Assembly (NCBI GenBank): GCA_022361535.1
Contig: JAKSAU010000837.1
Coordinates: forward strand, 1 to 12,175
Direction of reading: 5' to 3'
DNA length: 12,175 nt
Source of the DNA: Desulfobacterales bacterium
GTDB lineage: Bacteria > Desulfobacterota > Desulfobacteria > Desulfobacterales > Desulfobacteraceae
Made by a program: the position numbers and the translations under genes. A model generated the notes under the pieces. The model made no database searches. It was not told where the DNA came from and worked only from the letters and a program-made list of their open reading frames with translations. Position 1 is the first letter of the stretch, and each line of letters opens with the position of its first letter. Below are positions 7,694-12,175 of the stretch, piece by piece.

Positions 7694-7703
7694 GGTCGCG
7701 ACC
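7694..7703. promoter_or_regulatory. Ten-base palindrome upstream of ntrY
   Basis: GGTCGCGACC is a perfect palindrome in the 88-base gap between the DUF4390 gene and ntrY, inside AT-richer sequence. It could be a small operator or a weak hairpin, and it has no T-run to make it a terminator. Chance is possible at this length. Confidence 0.2.
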
Positions 7704-7740
7704 ACTAATTTACACGGCATTCATATGAAAACACCAGGGG

Positions 7741-8325
7741 TTAATATGTGAAATTAATCACATACCAGTCGGTCTCAAAATCCCAGAAAGAGACAAAAAA
7801 GAAAACATAGTGAAGGGATAAAGGAAGAGTAACTCTTTCCAACTCGGCTTTGATCCTCAGTTGGTACTTATCCCCTTTGACCAACTGATCCAGGGGAACC
7901 ACTTTTAGGTTGTCCACTTCTGTCATCCATACCTTTGCCTCGTCAAAGGATTTGGTAATCAAAGGGTCTTCATCCTTCCAGTGGCGGACAACACTATACT
8001 CTTCTTTCAGGGAGTTGTACTTTATGGTCGCGGTAACCTGTATATCTGCGATCTGTTTGTCAAAAAGGTTACTGGTGGTTTTATACAAAGACACATAAAA
8101 GGTAAACGTGGTAGGAATACCATTCTTAATTGCCTCAACCGTTTTTTCTTTAAATGCGTTTTCTATATCAAAATAGGTAAGCAGGTCGTCCCGGGTGTTG
8201 GCCAGTTTTATATTGGATAAAACCGCATTGATATCCGCAAAAATGGTGGCCGGTACCACCATGTTAAATCCGATGATAAAGCAAAGCAGAATATAGTATT
8301 TTTTTAAAGCACCCGTTGGTTTCAT
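7741..8325 (-). CDS. DUF4390 family protein, secreted or membrane-anchored
   Basis: This 194-residue protein begins with MKPTGALKKYYILLCFIIGF, a basic start and hydrophobic core typical of a signal peptide; cleavage is possible after A30 (TIFA-DI). The rest is predicted beta-rich and extracytoplasmic. Features that match DUF4390 are KNGIPTTFTFYVSLYK (67-82), the repeated tryptophans and YQLRIKAELERVTLP (154-168), and the C-terminal FFFVSFWDFETDWY (175-188). The function of this family is unknown. Related proteins are often found next to ntrYX in Desulfobacterota, so a role in sensing or envelope state with NtrY is a reasonable inference. The gene starts 15 bases after the lpxC stop. Its ATG has GGAG only three bases upstream, which is tight. 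The family name is recalled, not searched. Confidence 0.75.
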   Translation of the reverse strand: MKPTGALKKYYILLCFIIGFNMVVPATIFADINAVLSNIKLANTRDDLLTYFDIENAFKEKTVEAIKNGIPTTFTFYVSLYKTTSNLFDKQIADIQVTATIKYNSLKEEYSVVRHWKDEDPLITKSFDEAKVWMTEVDNLKVVPLDQLVKGDKYQLRIKAELERVTLPLSLHYVFFFVSFWDFETDWYVINFTY

Positions 8326-8340
8326 TGTCTCCGCATCAAC

Positions 8341-9210
8341 TTAGCGTTTTGCCGGCCCGGTTTCCCAGGCATCTTTTTCATCAAGGAACTTTTTAATAAA
8401 CAAATGATTCAGGGTGTGTCCGGATTTATGGGTAATGATATGTCCCTGGATGGGCATGCCCAACAGGGAAAAGTCTCCCAGGCTATCCAGAAGCTTGTGC
8501 CGGACAAATTCATCCGGATACCTTAGCCCGCCTTCGTTCAGGATTTTATCATTATCGATCACAATGGCATTGTCAAGGCTTCCGCCCTTTCCCAGGCTGA
8601 ATTTTTTTAGCAGCTCAAGATCTTTTATGAAGCCAAAAGTCCTTGCACGGCTGATTTCCTGCTCAAAATTATTCTTGGCCCTGTCGTAAGTCAGTTCTTG
8701 AACGCCAATCAAAGGATGGTCAAAATCAATGGAGCATGAAATCCTAAAACATTGTTCAGGCAATACCCTGACAAATTTGTCCCCTTCTGTGACCTCAATG
8801 GGCTTTTTTACAATGATAAAGTGTTTGGGCCGTTCTTGCTCAACCACTCCTGCTGCAGACAGGGCTTGGGTAAATTCCCTGGCAGACCCGTCCATAATCG
8901 GCATTTCATAATCATCTACTTCTACCAGGGCATTATCAATGCCAAGTCCGGCAAAACTGGCCATTAGGTGTTCAATGGTTGAAACAATAGCTCCGTTGGT
9001 TCCCAGAACTGTTGCAAGGCTTGTATCCACAACCAGTTTAAACAAGGCCGGGATGTCCTGTGTCCCGGGCAGATCTACCCGCTTGAACTTTATCCCGTGG
9101 TTTTCTTGTGCCGGGCGTATGGTTAAATTTGTCTTCTTACCGGAATGGACGCCCGTCCCGGATAAAGCCACGTTTCTTGCGATGGTGCGTTGGTTATAAA
9201 AATTAGTCAT
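8341..9210 (-). CDS. lpxC: UDP-3-O-acyl-N-acetylglucosamine deacetylase (LpxC)
   Basis: This 289-residue cytoplasmic zinc amidase removes the acetyl group from UDP-3-O-acyl-GlcNAc, the committed step of lipid A synthesis. All catalytic features are present. STIEHLMAS (77-85) supplies the catalytic Glu (E80) and a zinc His (H81). RHKLLDSLGDFSLLG (237-251) supplies zinc ligands H238 and D242. HKSGHTLNH (261-269) supplies the general-acid His (H265). The inhibitor-contacting opening TIARNVALSGTGVHSGKK (9-26) is typical. The length is slightly short of the E. coli enzyme (305), missing only C-terminal tail. The start at 9210 fits the family, although upstream sequence is AT-rich with no strong Shine-Dalgarno. 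It is the first gene of the minus-strand operon and shows that the organism has an outer membrane. Confidence 0.96.
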   Translation of the reverse strand: MTNFYNQRTIARNVALSGTGVHSGKKTNLTIRPAQENHGIKFKRVDLPGTQDIPALFKLVVDTSLATVLGTNGAIVSTIEHLMASFAGLGIDNALVEVDDYEMPIMDGSAREFTQALSAAGVVEQERPKHFIIVKKPIEVTEGDKFVRVLPEQCFRISCSIDFDHPLIGVQELTYDRAKNNFEQEISRARTFGFIKDLELLKKFSLGKGGSLDNAIVIDNDKILNEGGLRYPDEFVRHKLLDSLGDFSLLGMPIQGHIITHKSGHTLNHLFIKKFLDEKDAWETGPAKR

Positions 9211-9254
9211 ATATTATGTAGTGTTTCACAAAGGCATATTCAAAAATTGTGCTA

Positions 9255-9283
9255 TATATATCTGATTTTAATATACAAAGCAA
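9255..9283 (-). promoter_or_regulatory. Candidate sigma-70-type promoter of the lpxC operon
   Basis: On the minus strand TTGCTT (9283-9278) and TATATA (9260-9255) are spaced by 17 bases. They would start transcription near 9248, giving a leader of about 38 bases before lpxC. The whole 188-base divergent region is AT-rich, so other -10-like hexamers exist and the exact choice is uncertain. Confidence 0.35.
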
Positions 9284-9398
9284 AACAAATGAGAAAAATC
9301 TTTGGTTTAAAAGAAAATTTTGGTAGAAAAAAGTAATTTCGGCCGGTTCTATTTCGTTTAAGTTAAGGCCCTTATCTTTAAGTCTCTTTAGGTGGAAC

Positions 9399-10946
9399 AT
9401 GATAGCAAAGATGCAGTCCTGTGCGGTCAATGGTTTTGAAGCCATTGTTGTAGATGTGGAGGTTGATATTTCTCTAGGTTTACCGGTTTTCAATATGGTA
9501 GGTTTAGCCGAGGCAGCAGTGCGTGAAAGCAAGGAGAGGGTACGCTCTGCCATACAAAATTCAGGTTATACTTTTCCAATGGACCGGGTGGTAGTAAATC
9601 TTGCCCCGGCAGATATTAAAAAAGAGGGGACCGGTCTTGATCTGCCTGTAGCGCTTGGGATTCTTTGTGTTGCAGGCTTGTTTGACGCCAAAACTACCAG
9701 CTCCTGGGTTGTGGCAGGAGAACTTTCGTTGGATGGACAGCTGCGTCCCGTCAAAGCTGCTTTGCCCTTTGCTTTGGCTGCCATGGAGAATGGCTTCAAA
9801 GGGATCATAATTCCGGAAGAAAACGGACCTGAGGCGGCCATTGTCAAAGGAATAGATGTCCTTGCAGTTTCCCATTTGTCACAAGCAGTTGATTTTCTTG
9901 CAGGGCAAACCCAGATAAATCCGCTTGAGCCGGATTTGTCCATACTCACCCGACCGGACGCCCAATGGGGAAAAACTGATTTTGCCCATGTCCAGGGGCA
10001 GGGGCATGTGAAACGAGCTTTAGAAGTTGGAGCCGCAGGCCATCATCATTTACTACTTAACGGTCCTGCCGGCAGCGGAAAAAGCATGATGGCCAAGTGT
10101 CTGCCAGGAATTTTACCTGAATCTTCCTTTGAAGAGGCTATGGATATTGCCAGGGTGTACTCATTGACAGGAACGGCAAGGGAGTCTGGACAGCCTTTGG
10201 GGTCAAGGCCTTTTAGGTCTCCTCATCATAGCATTTCTGACGCAGGTCTTGTGGGGGGTGGCTCCAAGCCCATGCCCGGAGAGATTAGTTTGGCGCACAA
10301 TGGGATTTTGTTTCTTGACGAGTTGCCAGAGTTCAGGCGCAATGCCCTTGAAGTCTTGCGTCAGCCGTTAGAAGAAGGTCAAATTACCCTTGCCAGGGCT
10401 AAATCCAAAGCAACTTATCCTTGTCGGTTTATGCTGGTTGGGGCTATGAATCCCTGTCCCTGCGGTAATCTGACAAACCCGGACAAGGAATGCATCTGCA
10501 CCCCGGTTAAGGTCAGTCAATATCGGTCAAAAATATCAGGTCCGCTCATGGACCGGATGGATATCCAGGTGGAAGTGCCAAGACTTTCGTTTAAAGAATT
10601 GTCAGGCAACAAGAATGGAGAATCTTCAAAAGAAATTCGTGAACGGGTCTCCCATGCAAGGCGTATCCAGGAAAAGCGATTTACTAAAAAGGATGTCGGA
10701 TGTTTTTCAAATGCTGATATGGGACCGGAGCAAATAAAAACGCATTGTTCACTTGATTCCCAAAGTCGTAAATTGGTTGAACACGCCATGGATAAACTCA
10801 ACTTGTCAGCCAGAGCCTATACTTCTATCTTGAAAGTCTCCCGTACAATTGCCGATCTTGCAGGAGAAGAAAGAATTTTAAAATCTCATGTCCTTGAAGC
10901 CATACAATACAAAACGCTTGACCGTCAGGATAACGCATTTGGATAA
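9399..10946 (+). CDS. yifB: YifB/ComM family AAA+ ATPase (magnesium-chelatase-like)
   Basis: This 515-residue cytoplasmic protein has a Lon-protease-like N-terminal domain (about 20-165: EVDISLGLPVFNMVGL, ESKERVRSAIQNSG, VNLAPADIKKEG). The Mg-chelatase-type AAA+ module (about 190-395) has Walker A NGPAGSGKS (221-229) and Walker B ILFLDELPEF (303-312). The cysteine cluster NPCPCG and CIC (351-367) may bind metal. A C-terminal Mg-chelatase helical domain (about 415-510) has the arginine-rich LSARAYTSILKVSRTIADL. In naturally transformable bacteria ComM is a hexameric helicase that drives branch migration of incoming DNA. Its role in other species is not settled, and the name does not mean it chelates magnesium here. 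The start ATG has AGGTGG three bases upstream and gives the standard MxAKxxS opening. It is divergent from lpxC and has no obvious terminator downstream. Confidence 0.93.
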   Translation: MIAKMQSCAVNGFEAIVVDVEVDISLGLPVFNMVGLAEAAVRESKERVRSAIQNSGYTFPMDRVVVNLAPADIKKEGTGLDLPVALGILCVAGLFDAKTTSSWVVAGELSLDGQLRPVKAALPFALAAMENGFKGIIIPEENGPEAAIVKGIDVLAVSHLSQAVDFLAGQTQINPLEPDLSILTRPDAQWGKTDFAHVQGQGHVKRALEVGAAGHHHLLLNGPAGSGKSMMAKCLPGILPESSFEEAMDIARVYSLTGTARESGQPLGSRPFRSPHHSISDAGLVGGGSKPMPGEISLAHNGILFLDELPEFRRNALEVLRQPLEEGQITLARAKSKATYPCRFMLVGAMNPCPCGNLTNPDKECICTPVKVSQYRSKISGPLMDRMDIQVEVPRLSFKELSGNKNGESSKEIRERVSHARRIQEKRFTKKDVGCFSNADMGPEQIKTHCSLDSQSRKLVEHAMDKLNLSARAYTSILKVSRTIADLAGEERILKSHVLEAIQYKTLDRQDNAFG

Positions 10947-11305
10947 TACGCAAATGTCATGAGAGATGTGGGTATATCGATTGATATGGGGGATGCTTCT
11001 ATTCTAGTCCAATGCAAATGCAAACTTGTACTGCCTTTATCCGGCCCAGGGAGGGTAAAGGCGCGCCGTTAAATCTGATCCCCTCGTCCTGAGGGGATCA
11101 GAAGCGGAAAAGGGCACTGCTTTCTGTCCTGACGCTGCACCCATTTACGCCACTCTGCCCCTTTACCCTCCCTGGGCCTAACCACCGAGGTTAAATAGCT
11201 TCAAATATCATTTCCCGATTTTTTTGGGTTATTCTATAATGTATAAAATGTTATTTTTAGATAAACGCTCAGAATGTTTCCCAGTATGGCTATACTATAA
11301 AAGGA
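10947..11305. other. Gene-free stretch holding structured element 1
   Basis: No coding frame is supported here. The main content is the large hairpin element at 11043-11178. A short adjacent hairpin, TAACC (11179-11183) with GGTTA (11189-11193), follows it. No T-tailed terminator is visible for yifB. A -10-like TATAAT lies at 11235-11240 on the plus strand without a matching -35. Confidence 0.6.
11043..11178 (+). repeat. Structured element copy 1: large double hairpin, family not recognised
   Basis: A perfect 19-base inverted repeat forms the outer stem: 11043-11061, beginning GGCCCAGGGAGGG, pairs with 11160-11178. Inside, after a 6-base linker, come GTTAAA (11068-11073), a perfect 12-base stem TCTGATCCCCTC / GAGGGGATCAGA (11074-11085 with 11091-11102) with loop GTCCT, AGCGG (11103-11107), TCCTGA (11127-11132) and CCACTC (11150-11155). 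The same order and spacing occur in reverse orientation at 11703-11825. No T-run follows either stem, so it is not a terminator. Possible natures are a non-coding RNA, a REP- or MITE-like mobile element, or a single-stranded DNA recombination site. No target-site duplication is visible. Confidence 0.7.
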
Positions 11306-11515
11306 TTAGATTGATACCGATTTAAAAAAGCACAGTGCTGCTAAAAAAAAGAATATCAAAGCCAAGACCGCTGCATTTTTATCTAATGAGTCAAATTTTT
11401 CATTCCCTTTTTTAGTGAAAACGATTTCATGAGACCAACCAACCACATGATTCAAGAGAATGCATCCAATACAAAATATGGCTGCTATAAAGAGGAGGAA
11501 GGCTAATACTTTCAT
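11306..11515 (-). CDS. Small hypothetical membrane protein with two predicted helices
   Basis: This 69-residue protein is not recognised. Residues 3-25 (beginning VLAFLLFIAAIFCIGCILL) and 47-66 (NAAVLALIFFFLAALCFF) are strongly hydrophobic and should cross the membrane. They are separated by a charged, soluble loop (about 28-46, FTKKGNEKFDSLDK). Three cysteines lie in or near the helices (15, 18 and 62), and no lipobox is seen. TGGAAA lies about eight bases upstream of the ATG, a weak ribosome site. A poor promoter candidate on the minus strand is TTGCAA (11640-11635) with GATATT (11618-11613), 16 bases apart. The gene lies alone between the two structured elements, transcribed toward element 1. 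It may be a real orphan gene or an open frame kept by chance; the helix-loop-helix layout favours a gene. Confidence 0.5.
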   Translation of the reverse strand: MKVLAFLLFIAAIFCIGCILLNHVVGWSHEIVFTKKGNEKFDSLDKNAAVLALIFFFLAALCFFKSVSI

Positions 11516-11702
11516 GGTATTTTTCCAGTCTTCGGTTTATTGAATGTTTTTACGGACTCCGTTTAGAATGAAAATAACTGCTATAGAAATCTGAAGGTAG
11601 ACTTTATTTGAGAATATCCTTACAGCCTTAGAAATTGCAATACTAAAATTCCCGTCTTTATTGATTTATAGGAGTTAAGATCTGTTTCGGTGATTTGATA
11701 TA

Positions 11703-11825
11703 GTGCAGGTGGGCGGTGGAGTGGTGTCGGACAGGATGGGTTCAGGATAGATAATCATTCTGGCCGCCGCTGTGCTCCCGGTCACGACGACCGGGAGTAC
11801 TTTAACGCAAAACGCCCACCCGTGC
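11703..11825 (-). repeat. Structured element copy 2, opposite orientation to copy 1
   Basis: Read on the minus strand this matches element 1. It has an outer stem of 8 perfect pairs (11708-11715 GGTGGGCG with 11813-11820 CGCCCACC) extended by about four more pairs including wobbles, then a 6-base linker and GTTAAA (11806-11801). Next come a 12-position stem with loop GTCGT (11800-11789 with 11783-11772, one imperfect pair), AGCGG (11771-11767), TCCTGA (11747-11742) and CCACTC (11724-11719). Offsets from GTTAAA to TCCTGA (59) and to CCACTC (82) equal those in copy 1. The stem sequences differ but the pairing is kept. On the plus strand three imperfect pairs become G-T wobbles, so if it is an RNA the plus strand would fold slightly better. 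Confidence 0.65.
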
Positions 11826-11916
11826 CACAGCCGGGTTGAGACGAATCAGGTTGCAGATTGTTCAGAGATTATCAATAATGCTTATGGATTGGCTTATTTA
11901 TTGAGTTATTGTGAGG

Positions 11917-11944
11917 TTTACATTTATCCATTAACCCTTATAAT
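11917..11944 (+). promoter_or_regulatory. Probable sigma-70-type promoter of hslO
   Basis: TTTACA (11917-11922, 5 of 6) and a perfect TATAAT (11939-11944) are spaced by 16 bases. They predict a start near 11951 and a leader of about 55 bases before the hslO ATG at 12006. Confidence 0.5.
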
Positions 11945-12005
11945 AGTCGGATACCTAAAATAAGTGTTGTACACTGATAAAGAATTTAATTTGAGACACG
12001 TGTAA

Positions 12006-12175
12006 ATGATTAAAAAAGATATATTCAACCATGATGTAAAAGAACAGTTCAAAGCATCTGCAAAGGATCGGCTCTATCGTTTTTTAATGGCAGACGGTCA
12101 GATCAAAGGTGCAGTGGTTCATTCCACACGGATGGTAAATGAAATGCGGGCCAACCACGAACTGGGGCCTTTGGA
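12006..12175 (+). CDS. hslO: Hsp33 family redox-regulated chaperone, N-terminal part
   Basis: Only the first 56 codons lie in the window. The protein begins MIKKDIFNHDVKEQFKAS and then DRLYRFLMADGQIKGAVVHS and TRMVNEMRANHELGPL. This follows the Hsp33 N-terminus (D-x-L-x-R-Y/F-L, a short strand with G-x-V, then a T-x-x-V/L-x-E/Q helix and H-x-x-P/G). Hsp33 is a cytoplasmic chaperone switched on by oxidation of four C-terminal zinc-binding cysteines and partial unfolding. Those cysteines are outside the window, so redox control cannot be checked. An in-frame TAA directly precedes the ATG, fixing the start region; the ribosome site is weak (GAGA about nine bases upstream). A redox chaperone would suit an anaerobe exposed to oxygen. 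Confidence 0.75.
   Translation, partial: MIKKDIFNHDVKEQFKASAKDRLYRFLMADGQIKGAVVHSTRMVNEMRANHELGPL

Larger units (their letters stand above)
11516..12005. other. Gene-free stretch holding structured element 2 and the hslO promoter
   Basis: No convincing gene is seen in this 490-base stretch. It holds the 5' region of the small membrane protein gene (11516-11700, nothing distinctive apart from the weak promoter candidate), structured element 2 (11703-11825), and a plain AT-rich region with the probable hslO promoter. A 63-codon open frame at 11772-11963 runs through the hairpin and lacks protein-like character. Confidence 0.6.

Noticed and set aside
9203..9553. 116-codon minus-strand frame across the lpxC-yifB gap
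   Set aside because: It overlaps the conserved starts of both lpxC and yifB and covers their promoter region; its translation resembles no family.
11074..11102. Rho-independent terminator of yifB formed by the inner 12-base stem
   Set aside because: The stem is followed by AGCGGAAAAGGG, with no T-run on either strand, and the same architecture recurs as part of a larger element.
11043..11178. Integron attC site (GCCTAAC at the 3' edge next to a long hairpin)
   Set aside because: In attC the 5' end carries RYYYAAC and the 3' end GTTRRRY. Here GCCTAAC is at the 3' end and no partner core is at the other end, the two copies face opposite ways, and no integrase is seen.
11043..11825. Retron msr-msd or CRISPR repeat
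   Set aside because: There is no reverse transcriptase or cas gene in the window, and there are only two diverged, oppositely oriented copies rather than regular direct repeats.
11772..11963. 63-codon plus-strand open frame
   Set aside because: It runs through the structured element, has no ribosome site and its translation shows no recognisable protein character.

Overview
The window looks like chromosomal DNA of a Gram-negative, strictly anaerobic sulfate-reducer-type bacterium, most likely a Desulfobacteraceae-like member of the Desulfobacterota. The reasons are an orphan heterodisulfide-reductase-type HdrC/HdrB pair, LpxC (lipid A, hence an outer membrane), the gene order lpxC - DUF4390 - ntrY - ntrX - rsmD - coaD, and moderate GC content. 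This assignment is inferred from gene content and was not tested by a search.

Layout. (1) 1-375: the 3' end of a crotonase-fold (enoyl-CoA hydratase/isomerase) gene, closed by a strong rho-independent terminator. (2) 376-1953: a promoter region with an FNR/HcpR-like palindrome, then an hdrC-like and an hdrB-like gene with a 4-base overlap. (3) 1960-2900: a LysR-type regulator on the minus strand, convergent with hdrB, with an 8-base inverted repeat over its probable promoter. (4) 9283 down to 2970, minus strand: one probable operon, lpxC, a secreted DUF4390 protein, the NtrY-like membrane sensor kinase, the NtrX-like response regulator, rsmD and coaD. (5) 9399-10946: yifB/comM on the plus strand, divergent from lpxC. 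(6) 10947-12005: a gene-poor stretch with one small two-helix membrane protein gene and two large hairpin elements. (7) 12006-12175: the start of an Hsp33 (hslO) gene.

How the parts fit. The HdrC/B pair would carry electrons between a quinone, ferredoxin or thiol pool and a disulfide, and its promoter suggests control by redox or nitrosative state. The lpxC operon joins the committed step of lipid A synthesis, an envelope-facing two-component system and two translation/cofactor housekeeping genes. NtrX has lost the canonical GAFTGA loop that contacts sigma-54, so it may not act as an ordinary sigma-54 activator.

The most unusual signal is in region 6. Two elements, 11043-11178 and 11703-11825, lie in opposite orientation and align without gaps over about 88 bases once one is reverse-complemented. 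Each has an outer stem, a 6-base linker, the motif GTTAAA, a 12-pair inner stem with a 5-base GTCNT loop, then AGCGG, TCCTGA and CCACTC at identical spacing. Seven of the twelve inner-stem pairs differ at both bases yet stay paired. This is strong evidence for selection on structure, and I do not recognise the family.
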